Positions 46,779-56,335 of a DNA stretch of 64,000 nt are shown piece by piece; position 1 is the first letter of the stretch, and every line of letters starts with the position of its first letter. Both the position numbers and the translations under genes were made by a program. The stretch spans positions 124,001-188,000 of the forward strand of contig RFFC02000011.1 of NCBI GenBank assembly GCA_005518205.2, written 5' to 3'. The DNA is from Hormoscilla sp. GUM202. Lineage in GTDB: Bacteria; Cyanobacteriota; Cyanobacteriia; Cyanobacteriales; Desertifilaceae. The notes under the pieces were generated by a model. That model was not told where the DNA came from and did not search any database. It saw only the letters and a list, made by a program, of their open reading frames with translations.

Positions 46779-47575
46779 GGTCGGGGTCGAGCTAGGAATC
46801 ACTTCCCAACCCTCCCTTTCGGAACCGGACTTGCACCTTTCAATGCATCCGGCTACTGGGTGATAGGCCCTTTCCTTGGGCAGCTTGTCAGGATTGCTCC
46901 TGGTTTGCCTTACAATCTGTTCGTTTATCCCTATCCTGGATGTGTTTTGCCAGGAAGTTATAACCTAACCTCCCTTGGGAGCTGGTCACCGTAATATTAA
47001 TCAGAATTACTTGTCCCCGATTGTTTCCTATCATCACCGTCCCACGTCTGCATATCCATAGGCGTTACCCTAGGCATTGGCTTCTTAGGACATCCCTTCC
47101 CCAGTGGCTTTGCGCTTATCATCTAACTTATCCATCCGATGGACATACCAGGTGGATAGCACACTGGAGATTACTTTGTTCCTTGGTATCATTATTTATG
47201 CTTTTAGGCCCCTACACTCCCCCGGGAGCTTTATGGAGTACATTATCAACTATTGCCGACAGTTGATACCTTGCTTCCTATCCCTTTTGGGCCAGCGTAT
47301 CAGCTCTTTCGCTGGTCTGTATTAACGAGGTTTAAGTAGGTTCGCTTTTTCTAGCCATGAGCATTTCCCTAGCGGCGTTTCCGGTTTGAGCTACCAGATG
47401 GCCTACACTTAAGTCCTTGCTCCGCACCACGATGATGTCACTTCGCAGCACTAAGGACCGGAGTCACTCCTGTACTTGGAGGGAGGGGTTTGGACCCTCA
47501 TGATACCAAAGTTGTCGGCTTATGGAACCGACCCGGCTTTCACTGTGTTTCAGTTTATACCGGAACAAATCGCAC
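46779..47575 (-). mobile_element. ORF-less group II intron after the exonuclease gene
   Basis: On the minus strand the 5' end is GTGCG at 47575. Near the 3' end are a domain V hairpin (TAGCCGGATG, GAAAGG, AGTCCGGTTC, about 46822-46857) and a domain VI hairpin, ending GACC at 46779 (plus or minus one base). About 0.8 kb, no reverse transcriptase. End sequences and internal blocks (GGTCCAAACCCC) match the element at 8472-9467. Both flanks match asd. Confidence 0.78.
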
Positions 47576-48520
47576 CACCAAATCCACATCATCAAAATCC
47601 CAGGGTTCAAATGCAACGCAGGGGACTGGCAGCAACCTGCACTTAGATACCAAGCAGTCCTCAAGGCGAACACCGATCGGGAAAAACGAGCGGACTGCTT
47701 TTACCTCACCTAGAATATCCGTCCTCAACTGAACCAAGCGCTGGAACAAATAAGCCGACGACTGGCCTGCAACTAGCTTGTCCTTCACAGCCCCCTTAAT
47801 ATTTCCTAACGACGCATATATATTGTCGAGACTACCATAGCTGTTTAGTAGATTGGCCGCCGTCTTACGGCCTATTCCCTTGACCCCAGGAATGTTATCA
47901 GATGGATCCCCGCAGAGCGCTTTATAGTCAGTTACCTGGACCGGTGCGACGCCTAGTCGGTCGATGACTTCTGCCTCACAGAATTCCGAGGGGGCGAGAA
48001 CCTTAGTTATGCCCATCAACACTTTCGCCCTGTAGCCCTCTTGATATAATACGCTAATATTTTTGCTGTCGTCTACAACCGCAAATAAGTCCTGGTCGCC
48101 CGTCAACACTTTCACCCTGTAGCCCTCTGCGCTCCCCACAAGCGCTAATGTTGCCAATACATCATCTCCTTCATATCCCGCAGCATTCACTATTTGTAGA
48201 TTTAGAGCCTGGAGCAGTGCATAAAGATGACTTTTGGCTGGCATAAGACCAAAAATCGTTTTTTCTGGGTCTGTTACACCCTTGTAACCAGGGTATTCGT
48301 AGCATCGAAATATTGGGGTGTTGCTTCCCATCGCTATGACGATCGCCTGCGGTTGGTGCTTGACTACGACGTCCAGTAAGCCCACCATAAAACTAAAACA
48401 GACATGAGTTTCGTACTCTGTAGAAGGTTCTGGTCCAAAAGTGCGGGTTTGCCAAGCAGCAGCCCGAGAGGCCAGCCAGCTCCCATCTATCAAGAGCAAC
48501 TCTTGCTTTGTAGTAGTCAT
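47576..48520 (-). CDS. 5'-3' exonuclease with PIN and H3TH domains, 3' end altered by intron
   Basis: About 315 aa up to the intron. It resembles the small 5'-3' exonucleases related to the N-terminal domain of DNA polymerase I: LLLIDGSWLASRA, EGDDVLATLA with acidic metal-site residues, TGDQDLF, and a helix-3-turn-helix (GDPSDNIPGVKGIGRKTAANLL). The unspliced frame ends 6 codons into the intron. The last codons (FDDVDLV) are identical at DNA level to asd, so the native C terminus seems replaced. It lies 50 bp downstream of valS. Confidence 0.82.
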
Positions 48521-48570
48521 TTCTCTTTCCTATCTAACCCATGCCTGTAGACAAAGAAAACGTGGTAGCT

Positions 48571-51294
48571 TCACAAAAGACCTAAACGATCGCGCAAAAT
48601 TTCGGCTTGTTTTTCCGACTCTGCTAGACTCATCCGGGCCCCTTCTACCACTTCTGCTGGGGCTTTGTTAACAAAACCCGGATTATTGAGACGGCCTTCC
48701 AGAGATTTAATTTCTGCTTCTATCTTACCCAAATCCTTCTGCAACTTAGCACGCAGGGCCTCCACATCGACTACACCTGCCAAGGGAATTAGCACTTGTA
48801 CTGTCCCCGTCACCCCTGCTATAATCTGCCCAACTTCCGCCACAGTCTCGGTAATGGTTAATTTCTCTACCTTACCAATCTCTCGCAGATAAGTTTCCCC
48901 GGCCTCCAGTATTTCGCGTTCCCTGAGGCTTTCACTCTGCAAGATCGCCTCCACCTGCACTCCGGGTTTCACATCCGCTTCCGCCCGCAAATTCCGGATC
49001 GTGCGGATCGTGTCAATTATCAGAGCGAAATTTTCTTCCAGCTTGCCATCTATTATACTTGTCTCGGCCTCGGGATAAACTGCGATCGCCAAAGATTCCG
49101 GTGCCTCTGCTTGAGTGAGAGTCTGCCAAATTTCCTCGGTAACATGGGGCATAAAGGGATGCAGCAGTTTCAGGATCCCTTCTAACACGTAGGCCAAAGT
49201 CTGCTGGGCCACCATTCTGGAACCAGGTTCCCCATCTTGACGCAGCCGCGATTTTACCAATTCAATGTACCAATCGCAAAAGTCTCCCCAGATAAACTCA
49301 TAGAGTCCCTTCGCCGCTTCTCCCAAACCATAGTTATCTATGTAGTCCCCCGTCTGCTGCACCACTCCATTGAACCGAGACAAAATCCAGCGATCGGACA
49401 GTTCCAGGGCCTCCATGTTAGGAAAACCCAATGCTTGGGGAGTTTTCCCATCCAGGTTCATCATCACAAACCGGGCCGCATTCCACAACTTATTAGCAAA
49501 ATTGCGGGATGCTTCCACCGATGCCGACTCATCCGTCTTGCGGTTATATTCCAAGCGAATATCTTGACCTGCACCTGCCACTTCCTTAATCAAAGTATAA
49601 CGCAGGGCATCCGTACCGTATTTCTCAATCAGCAGCAGGGGATCGATGCCGTTCCCCGCTGACTTGGACATTTTTTTATTGTTCTCATCCCTGACCAACC
49701 CGTGAATATAGACATCCTTAAAAGGCATCTGACCCGTAAAATGTCCTGCCATCATCGTCATCCGGGCTACCCAGAAGAAGATGATATCAAAACCCGTTAC
49801 CAAAGTTGTCGTCGGATAGTAAAACTTGAAGTCAGGATGGTCTTTTTCCGGCCAGCCCATGGTCGAAAATGGCCATAGTCCCGAAGAAAACCAGGTATCT
49901 AATACGTCAGGATCCTGTAATAACCGGACATCTTCCCCAAACTTAGCTTTCGCTTGTGCTTCTGCTGCTTCCCGATCGCCTGCCACCACGAAGGGAGTAG
50001 TATCAGTTATTTCACCTCCCGTTTCGCTGACCGCATACCAGGCCGGAATTTGATGTCCCCACCACAGTTGGCGGGAGATACACCAGTCTTTCAATTTTAC
50101 CAGCCAATCCCGATAGACCTTCGTCCAGCGATCGGGGACAAACCGAGGAGAATTTTTTTCGTCCAAGAATTCCAGAGTTTTATCCGCGATCGGGCGAATT
50201 TTCACGAACCACTGGGTAGAGAGGAGAGGTTCGACCGGTACCTTGCCCCGATCGCTATAGGGGACAGCATGGGTATAATCTTCAACCTTAACCAGGAAAT
50301 CTTCTTCTCGCAACTGTGCCACCACATTTTTGCGGGCGACAAAGCGGTCAAGTCCCTGAAACTGTCCCGCATTTTCATTCAAGCTGCCATCCTTATTCAT
50401 AATATTGATGAAAGGCAACTGGTGGCGCTGGCCCATATCAAAATCATTGGGATCGTGGGCGGGAGTCACCTTCACGCAACCCGTCCCGAAGGCGCGATCG
50501 ACCAATTCATCGCCAATAATGGGAATTTCCCGGTTCATAATTGGCAAAGTGACTGTTTTGCCGATTAAATGCTGATAGCGTTCGTCTTGGGGATTAACTG
50601 CCACCGCCGTATCCCCCAACATAGTTTCCGGTCGGGTAGTGGCCACCTCCACATAGCCGCTACCATCCGTGAGAGGATAGCGAAAATGCCACAGATGCCC
50701 ATTTACCTCCTTACTTTCCACCTCCAGGTCAGACACCGCCGACTGGGAAGCTGGGCACCAGTTAACCATGTAGTTGCCGCGATAAATCAGTCCTTGTTCG
50801 TAGAATTGGACGAATGCTGCTAATACCGCCTTCGACAAACCTGCATCCATAGTAAAGCGTTCCCGGGACCAGTCCACCGACACCCCCAGGCGTCGCAGTT
50901 GGTTGACGATCGTCCCCCCGGACTCCGCTTTCCACTGCCAGGCCCGTTCCAGAAAGCGATCGCGGCCCAGATCGTAGCGAGATTTGCCTTCAGCATGTAA
51001 TTGTCTTTCCAGAATAGTTTGGACAGCGATGCTAGCGTGGTCAGTGCCGGGCAACCAGAGAGTATTGCGTCCGCGCATCCGGTGGTAGCGGACCAAAGTA
51101 TCGATGAGGGAACTTTCAAAAGCGTGACCCATATGGAGACTGCCCGTGACATTAGGGGGCGGGATCACGACACAGTAAGGTTCGCCGCCTTTTGCGGGGT
51201 CAGCTTGGAAGACCTGATGGTCTTGCCAATATTGTTGCCATTTGGCTTCCGTGTTAGAGGGGTCGTATTTGCTGAGCAGAATGGTCGAGGTCAT
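48571..51294 (-). CDS. valS: Valyl-tRNA synthetase
   Basis: This 907-aa class I synthetase charges tRNA-Val. Signatures: [14 protein letters not shown] (HIGH box, about residue 47) and [10 protein letters not shown] (KMSKS), with the long editing domain between and a C-terminal coiled-coil arm ([20 protein letters not shown]). Complete and uninterrupted. The promoter lies in the repeat-rich spacer after 51294. Confidence 0.97.
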   Translation of the reverse strand: MTSTILLSKYDPSNTEAKWQQYWQDHQVFQADPAKGGEPYCVVIPPPNVTGSLHMGHAFESSLIDTLVRYHRMRGRNTLWLPGTDHASIAVQTILERQLHAEGKSRYDLGRDRFLERAWQWKAESGGTIVNQLRRLGVSVDWSRERFTMDAGLSKAVLAAFVQFYEQGLIYRGNYMVNWCPASQSAVSDLEVESKEVNGHLWHFRYPLTDGSGYVEVATTRPETMLGDTAVAVNPQDERYQHLIGKTVTLPIMNREIPIIGDELVDRAFGTGCVKVTPAHDPNDFDMGQRHQLPFINIMNKDGSLNENAGQFQGLDRFVARKNVVAQLREEDFLVKVEDYTHAVPYSDRGKVPVEPLLSTQWFVKIRPIADKTLEFLDEKNSPRFVPDRWTKVYRDWLVKLKDWCISRQLWWGHQIPAWYAVSETGGEITDTTPFVVAGDREAAEAQAKAKFGEDVRLLQDPDVLDTWFSSGLWPFSTMGWPEKDHPDFKFYYPTTTLVTGFDIIFFWVARMTMMAGHFTGQMPFKDVYIHGLVRDENNKKMSKSAGNGIDPLLLIEKYGTDALRYTLIKEVAGAGQDIRLEYNRKTDESASVEASRNFANKLWNAARFVMMNLDGKTPQALGFPNMEALELSDRWILSRFNGVVQQTGDYIDNYGLGEAAKGLYEFIWGDFCDWYIELVKSRLRQDGEPGSRMVAQQTLAYVLEGILKLLHPFMPHVTEEIWQTLTQAEAPESLAIAVYPEAETSIIDGKLEENFALIIDTIRTIRNLRAEADVKPGVQVEAILQSESLREREILEAGETYLREIGKVEKLTITETVAEVGQIIAGVTGTVQVLIPLAGVVDVEALRAKLQKDLGKIEAEIKSLEGRLNNPGFVNKAPAEVVEGARMSLAESEKQAEILRDRLGLL

Positions 51295-51360
51295 CAGAGA
51301 TCCTGGACAGATGATGGGACATGAGATTTATTCTAAGATCTTCTGGCGCTACTGCCAAGT

Positions 51361-51447
51361 CCGGGTTCGTAGTAAGCACTAAAGTGCTTCCGGGTTCGTA
51401 GTAAGCACTTTAGTGCTTCCGGGTTCGTAGTAAGCACTTTAGTGCTT
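51361..51447. repeat. 29-bp unit, three tandem copies
   Basis: The unit CCGGGTTCGTAGTAAGCACT (first 20 of 29 bases) is repeated at 51361, 51390 and 51419. It contains the palindrome AAGCACTTTAGTGCTT, altered in the first copy. A related AAGGACTAAAGTCCTT lies at about 57285-57300. Confidence 0.9.
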
Positions 51448-51475
51448 CCGGGGTTCGTCCCGCCCTCTGCCCCAC

Positions 51476-51635
51476 GGGTGTGGTCAAAAACAGTTGGTAC
51501 GGGGAGATCCTCGCGGGGGCTCCGGCGTTGCATTCGGAGAGAAAATCTGTAATTTATGTCAGAATTTGTCGCCCGAATGCTTCGCCCCTACAGTTATCGG
51601 CAACAAATGACTATCAACTACTTTTGACCACACCC
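51476..51635. mobile_element. MITE family B, copy 2 (160 bp, 9-bp TSD)
   Basis: Ends GGGTGTGGTCAAAA and TTTTGACCACACCC, flanked by the perfect 9-bp duplication CTGCCCCAC (51467-51475 and 51636-51644). It carries internal sequence missing from the 68-bp copy at 1289-1356, including CCGAATGCTTCGCCCCTACA. A lone end GGGTGTGGTC also occurs at 51859. Confidence 0.88.
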
Positions 51636-51753
51636 CTGCCCCACTGGCCGATCGCAGGAGGCTTGACTCTTGCCACAATAATGGCTGTCTACTCGGATGG
51701 CCCCACGTGAGGGAAGGAGTTCGGAGTTTAAAGTTCGGAGTTTGGGTTTTGGA

Positions 51754-51858
51754 CCTCTCGGTTTATGTTTTGGACCTCTCGGTTTGGGTTTGAAACCTCT
51801 CGGTTTGGGTTTGAGACCTCTCGGTTTGGGTTTGAGACCTCTCGGTTTGGGTTTGAAA
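51754..51858. repeat. 21-bp tandem repeat, five units
   Basis: The unit CCTCTCGGTTTGGGTTTGAG (first 20 of 21 bases) occurs five times from 51754; the first unit differs most. Being a multiple of 3 it keeps the frame open on the minus strand as a NPNREVS heptad, but no gene is supported. Confidence 0.9.
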
Positions 51859-51934
51859 CGGGTGTGGTCTTGTGCTCGTTGATAACGATAAACCGTTCTC
51901 TGTGAGCCGTTATTGTAATAAAGCCCGAGTCCAC

Positions 51935-52159
51935 GCTTTGTGGACTAAACACTTTCTCTACAAGGCTTTCAGTCGGTTGAAACTCATATCTTGCACCATT
52001 TTCAACTAGAGGCAGAGCCTCTAGAACCCGTTCCCAGGCGGAGCCTAGGAACGAGGGGAAATCTTTCAGCGACAAGGCGTACAGTGGGTTTTAACCCACT
52101 TAAGCTATTAGCCGTGGGTTTTAACCCACGGCGGGCCAGGAGACTAATTTACTAATTTA
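51935..52159. repeat. 225-bp direct repeat, copy 1
   Basis: Starts GCTTTGTGGACTAAACAC and ends ACTAATTTA. It contains TTTCAGTCGGTTGAAAC, palindromes GCAGAGCCTCTAG and GGCGGAGCCTAGG, and the pair GTGGGTTTTAACCCAC. I see only one difference from copy 2 (CTCATATC versus CTAATATC). It is part of the 1.28-kb gene-free stretch 51295-52574. Confidence 0.9.
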
Positions 52160-52284
52160 TTTTCGATCAAATGGCTGAACTTCTCGCCCAGAAATAGGTG
52201 ATCGCCATTTGACATTCCAACTTTAAAAAACCGCGCAGGACACGCAGCCCTGTTGCGAGGCACGAAGCAATCTCGAACTACGAA

Positions 52285-52509
52285 GCTTTGTGGACTAAAC
52301 ACTTTCTCTACAAGGCTTTCAGTCGGTTGAAACTAATATCTTGCACCATTTTCAACTAGAGGCAGAGCCTCTAGAACCCGTTCCCAGGCGGAGCCTAGGA
52401 ACGAGGGGAAATCTTTCAGCGACAAGGCGTACAGTGGGTTTTAACCCACTTAAGCTATTAGCCGTGGGTTTTAACCCACGGCGGGCCAGGAGACTAATTT
52501 ACTAATTTA
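52285..52509. repeat. 225-bp direct repeat, copy 2
   Basis: Near-identical to copy 1 at a 350-bp offset, separated by about 125 bp that includes HIP1-like GTGATCGCC. Segmental duplication is the simplest explanation. Confidence 0.9.
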
Positions 52510-52574
52510 CATTCGACATTGTCAATTTTCCATTGTCAATTATCCATTTCCCATCCATACACCAGTCTTTCAAA

Positions 52575-53276
52575 TTATATTGGGCCCAGCATGTAATCAA
52601 AATTTCCCTCTCCCACATTATCTCTTAAGGTCTTGATAATTCGTTCCGGGTTATCGTGGGGACCGCTGACATATAAAGGTTTGCCCTCGCGACCGAATGT
52701 TAATTGCGGTTCGCCGTTCCACTCGCCCAAATGCTCCCGCCCACCCTTTTCAAAGTCCTTATGGGGACTCAAACCTAATTCCTTGGCGTAGTTAACTGCG
52801 CCTAAGACAATAGCTTGGGCTTGTGCTAAGGTAATTTTCTGCTCCTGGTCATTAAATGGGCCGAAAGAGCTGGCCAGTAATTCTTTGTATTTCGTGCCAT
52901 TGAGTTTGCGCGGACCATTCATGTCTTTCACGCCCAAGCACCAATAATCAACTAGGTAGGTACATAATATAAACTTATCTTGCCCTGTGGTCCGTGCAAC
53001 TGCAACTAATCCCAAGCCCCCCACTCCCGAATCTTCTGCTGCCTCTCGCTGACGTTTGTCTCCAAATAAACTGTCGAAGCAGCTAGCGTTCACCAGGCAT
53101 TCTGCTATGGGGTCCAGAGTCCCACTAGCTGCCCTTTCCAGAGCTACCTGTTGTGCTTGACCCTTGATGAACGCACTTACTTCCGATACTTTCAAGCCCA
53201 ATTTCCGCGCAATCAGTTTGGGAGTCAGATTTTTGGCACGTAACTCAATTATTTCTTGTTCTTGTTCTGGAGTCAT
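52575..53276 (-). CDS. Hypothetical protein with N-terminal helix-turn-helix
   Basis: This 233-aa protein begins with MTPEQEQEIIELRAKNLTP and KLIARKLGLKVSEVSAFIKG, a helix-turn-helix of the kind that reads DNA or organises repeats. The rest (GLGLVAVARTTGQDKFILCTYLVDYWCLGVKD and AQAQAIVLGAVNYAKELG) is a globular domain I know only as a cyanobacterial protein of unknown function. No catalytic motif is obvious. Confidence 0.7.
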   Translation of the reverse strand: MTPEQEQEIIELRAKNLTPKLIARKLGLKVSEVSAFIKGQAQQVALERAASGTLDPIAECLVNASCFDSLFGDKRQREAAEDSGVGGLGLVAVARTTGQDKFILCTYLVDYWCLGVKDMNGPRKLNGTKYKELLASSFGPFNDQEQKITLAQAQAIVLGAVNYAKELGLSPHKDFEKGGREHLGEWNGEPQLTFGREGKPLYVSGPHDNPERIIKTLRDNVGEGNFDYMLGPI

Positions 53277-53421
53277 GGTTTTCTATCTGCAAAACAATTT
53301 GTTGCTATAATATTATCATGGCTTTGGGAGTAGCGGTTGACGACGAGTCCGCCGACCGTTCCTGCTGCAGGTTCCCCAGAGCCAAAACCTAGCCCTCAAC
53401 CGGGGTGGCCGATGCTAAAGA

Positions 53422-53475
53422 GCCCGTTCGGTAAATTCATGTTATCATATTTCTATCCACCTGGGAGGCGATCGG
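53422..53475. repeat. 54-bp direct repeat, copy 1
   Basis: GCCCGTTCGGTAAATTCATG and following bases to GGCGATCGG; the partner at 53592-53645 differs by one base. The two bracket a palindromic insert (about 53500-53583, GTAGGTTGGGTT ... AACCCAACCTAC). Confidence 0.88.
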
Positions 53476-53591
53476 GCGCATCTCAATGCATGAAATTCGT
53501 AGGTTGGGTTGACGTTAGGAAACCCAACAAGCGCAACCAAACAGCATATATTTGTTGGGTTTTGTGCCTCAACCCAACCTACGACTACCCC

Positions 53592-53645
53592 GCCCGTTCG
53601 GTAAATCCATGTTATCATATTTCTATCCACCTGGGAGGCGATCGG
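53592..53645. repeat. 54-bp direct repeat, copy 2, just upstream of hicB-like gene
   Basis: Second copy of the 54-bp repeat, ending 35 bp before the HicB-like ATG. It may carry promoter or operator function (AT-rich core TTATCATATTTCTATCC). This 404-bp stretch (53277-53680) holds no other gene. Confidence 0.88.
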
Positions 53646-53680
53646 CCTTCCTGAACTCCCTGAACTCATCTGCTACAGCT

Positions 53681-53905
53681 ATGGAATTAATAAATTATAT
53701 CACAGCTCAAATCCGTCGGGGCGAACAACAAGGTTATGTAGCCGAATGCCCAGAAATTAATGTAGTCACTCAGGGTAAGAGTAAAGAGGAAATTGTCAGC
53801 CATCTGCAAGAAGCAGTTGCTTTATATCTAGAGGATGAAGATCCCACAGAATTAGGTTTAGTTGCTCAACCTACAGTCATATTTACATTCGATCTACAAC
53901 CATAA
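53681..53905 (+). CDS. HicB-like (UPF0150) antitoxin domain protein
   Basis: This 74-aa protein has the partial RNase-H-fold pattern of HicB: ITAQIRRGEQQGYVAECPEI, VTQGKSKEEIVSHLQEAVALYLE. A HicA toxin is not found next to it, so it is an orphan, as is frequent in cyanobacteria. The start at 53681 is the only ATG giving the family N terminus. Confidence 0.85.
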   Translation: MELINYITAQIRRGEQQGYVAECPEINVVTQGKSKEEIVSHLQEAVALYLEDEDPTELGLVAQPTVIFTFDLQP

Positions 53906-53925
53906 TCTGCCGATAATTATAATAC

Positions 53926-54115
53926 TATAGCAGTTCTCGCCCTTTGTGTGATATGCTGTTGGGGAGATTGCTTTGGGGGGGGGGATTGCTTCGCTAGCGC
54001 TCGCAACGCTGCGCGACTCATAAAGCATAAGTTATCGCTACGTCCCCCCCCTCGCAATGACAAATAGGCTATCATAATATCATAACTGTACCACATTAAT
54101 TTAAGAAACGCTATA
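53926..54115. mobile_element. MITE family D, long copy
   Basis: Ends TATAGCAGTTCTCGCCCTTT and the inverted-type TTTAAGAAACGCTATA. It contains G-rich and C-rich tracts able to pair (near 53966-53977 and 54044-54052) and a GCGCTCGCAACGCTGCGCGA insert. It resembles the copies inside the IS at 6366-6515. It occupies much of the 421-bp spacer before hom. Confidence 0.7.
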
Positions 54116-54326
54116 TCTCCGAACAGAATCAGACTAGATGATCGCCATTAAAATTGCGATTAAAGAGGGAAGGGCCTGTCTCCGAAGATGCGATCGCCCT
54201 GGAAAATATTCTGTTCAAGAATAGCTATCCATAGACAAATAAGAGAATTGCGATTTTCAATTTGCAATTCTCCTCTTACTAAAATCTGTCAGAATAGTCA
54301 AGGCAAACATATCGGAACTTGTCATC

Positions 54327-55613
54327 GTGGCTTACAAAATCGGTTTACTGGGATTGGGTACCGTTGGTGGGGGGACAGCAGAGATCTTACTCGACCCCAA
54401 GGGACGCCATCCCCTATTGCAGGAACTGTCAATCTATCGGGTGGGCCTGCGGGATCTCTCCAAACCTCGCCCTGTCAAATTGCCTGCGGATATCCTGACA
54501 ACGGATCTAGAGGCAATTGTCACAGACTCCGCAGTTGATATTGTCGTAGAGTTGATTGGGGGACTGGAACCGGCCCGATCGCTCATTCTGAAAGCCATTG
54601 CCCACGGAAAGCATGTGGTCACTGCCAACAAAGCAGTTATTTCCCGCTACGGTGATGAAATTTACACGGCGGCCAATAACGCTGGCGTCTACGTAATGGT
54701 AGAAGCGGCGGTGGGAGGTGGCATTCCCGTGATTGCACCCTTGAAACAGGCATTAGTTGTCAACCGCATTCAATCTGTAATCGGCATTGTCAACGGTACG
54801 ACAAACTATATCCTGACTAAAATGCAACGGGAAGGCATTGATTTTGCCGATGTTTTAGCGGAAGCACAGCAGTTGGGTTACGCGGAAGCAGATCCTACTG
54901 CCGATGTGGATGGTTTGGATGCTGCCGATAAAATTGCTATTCTGGCATCCTTAGCTTTTGGGGGACGCTTGAAACTACAAGATGTTTATTGCGAAGGCAT
55001 TCGTCATGTAACTGTAGCAGATATTGCCTATGCCGAAAAACTGGGGTTTGAAATTAAACTGCTGGCGATCGCCCAACGGAACCTAGAAGACGAGCTGCAA
55101 GTGAGGGTTCATCCCACTCTGGTTCCCCAAATTCATCCCCTCGCTAGCATCAGCGGCGTTTATAATGCCATCTTAGTCGAAGGAGAACCGATCGGACAGG
55201 TAATGTTTTACGGACGGGGTGCGGGTGCTGGTCCCACTGCTAGTGCCGTAGTTGCAGATCTAATGAATATTGCCGCTATTCTGCAAACGGAAACCGAACC
55301 CATACCCCATCCCTTGCTCTCCTGTCACCATCAACATTATTGCCCGATCGCGCCAATAGAAGAACTCCGCACCCGATTTTACGTCCGCTTTCTGGCCAAA
55401 GACCAACCGGGCGTCATCGGTCACTTGGGCACCAGCTTCGGCAACAATAATGTTAGCCTCGAATCCCTTGTCCAAATCGGCTTTAAGGGTCAACTAGCAG
55501 AAATTGTCGTCCTTACCCACGAAACCCGTGAAGGCAACTTCCGCAATGCCCTCGAGGAAATTAAAACTCTGGATGCTGTTGATAGCATTCCTAGTGTGAT
55601 CCGAGTTCTTTAG
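54327..55613 (+). CDS. hom: Homoserine dehydrogenase
   Basis: This 428-aa protein reduces aspartate semialdehyde to homoserine for threonine and methionine. N-terminal NAD(P) motif GLLGLGTVGGGT, catalytic region VNGTTNYILTKM and DGLDAADKIAILASLAFG, and a C-terminal ACT domain (FLAKDQPGVIGHLGTSFGNNNVSLESLVQ, cut here) for feedback control. The start is the GTG at 54327, matching the family start MAYKIGLLG. Confidence 0.95.
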   Translation: MAYKIGLLGLGTVGGGTAEILLDPKGRHPLLQELSIYRVGLRDLSKPRPVKLPADILTTDLEAIVTDSAVDIVVELIGGLEPARSLILKAIAHGKHVVTANKAVISRYGDEIYTAANNAGVYVMVEAAVGGGIPVIAPLKQALVVNRIQSVIGIVNGTTNYILTKMQREGIDFADVLAEAQQLGYAEADPTADVDGLDAADKIAILASLAFGGRLKLQDVYCEGIRHVTVADIAYAEKLGFEIKLLAIAQRNLEDELQVRVHPTLVPQIHPLASISGVYNAILVEGEPIGQVMFYGRGAGAGPTASAVVADLMNIAAILQTETEPIPHPLLSCHHQHYCPIAPIEELRTRFYVRFLAKDQPGVIGHLGTSFGNNNVSLESLVQIGFKGQLAEIVVLTHETREGNFRNALEEIKTLDAVDSIPSVIRVL

Positions 55614-55677
55614 CTAGTTGCTAATTGCTAATTGCTATGAACAATTAACAATGGGCGCATCTCATATTTGCAAATCC

Positions 55678-55762
55678 AACTGTAGGGGCGAAGCATTCGG
55701 GCCGAAAAATTAGGACATAAATCGACAAATTTAACCCCCGAATGCTTCGCCCGTGCAAAAGT
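55678..55762. repeat. Inverted repeat of the GCGAAGCATTCGG type
   Basis: TAGGGGCGAAGCATTCGGG (about 55683-55701) and CCCGAATGCTTCGCCC (about 55736-55751) face each other with about 35 bp between. The same core is found inside the MITE at 51476-51635. It could form a hairpin after hom. Confidence 0.7.
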
Positions 55763-55792
55763 GCAGTGTACCCATTAACAATTAGCAATTAG

Positions 55793-56335
55793 CTATGATA
55801 ATAAATTTGTCGGTAACCCGTCAATACTGGTTTGATTCTTCTTTTCCCAGTATTCAGTAATTCCTGTTTCCCCCTTCTTTTGGGCCCAAGTTTTCAAGGT
55901 TGGTCTTTCTTCCTTAAACTCATAAAGGGGAACCCCATAACCACAAGATGTCTGGACGCTTTCAATTGCTAAAACCATTATTTGCCTTTCTCCAGGCAGC
56001 TTTTCAAACAGGGGATATAAATCTTGCCACTCTTCATCTCGGGGGAAAATTATTCTCCCTTCTCCGTAGATGCGCAGGATTAACGGATCCCGATCGAAGC
56101 TACAAAACATCATTGTCATTCGCCCATTTTCTTGTAAATGGGCAGCGGTTTCATTACCACTTCCGGTTAAATCTAAATAGGCAACTGTCCGGTTATCAAT
56201 ACACCGAAAAGTATCCATCCCCTTTGGGGAGAGATTTATTCTCCCCTTTGACGGCGCCGTTGCTGTAAAAAACATCTGCTGTGCCGCGATGAACTGCCGT
56301 AAAGAGTCATTCAATTGCTCGTAGAATTTAGCCAT
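55793..56335 (-). CDS. Pyridoxamine 5'-phosphate oxidase family protein
   Basis: About 180 aa starting at MAKFYEQLND (56335). It has the split-barrel flavin-binding pattern of PPOX-like proteins: FFTATAPSKGRINLSPKG, VAYLDLTGSGNETAAHL, MTMMFCSFDRDPLILRIYG. A small FMN- or F420-type oxidoreductase; substrate unknown. It starts 8 bases inside the 3' end of gatC, so the two are co-translated. A longer frame to 56392 exists but overlaps gatC more deeply. Confidence 0.82.
   Translation of the reverse strand: MAKFYEQLNDSLRQFIAAQQMFFTATAPSKGRINLSPKGMDTFRCIDNRTVAYLDLTGSGNETAAHLQENGRMTMMFCSFDRDPLILRIYGEGRIIFPRDEEWQDLYPLFEKLPGERQIMVLAIESVQTSCGYGVPLYEFKEERPTLKTWAQKKGETGITEYWEKKNQTSIDGLPTNLLS

Noticed and set aside
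51728..52075. Minus-strand protein with NPNREVS heptads
   Set aside because: The repeat is a 21-bp tandem DNA repeat, the rest of the frame crosses palindromic repeats, and no start signal is seen.
51935..52509. CRISPR array
   Set aside because: The CRISPR-like sequence appears only twice, 350 bp apart, within one duplicated 225-bp block; there are no regular spacers or cas genes.
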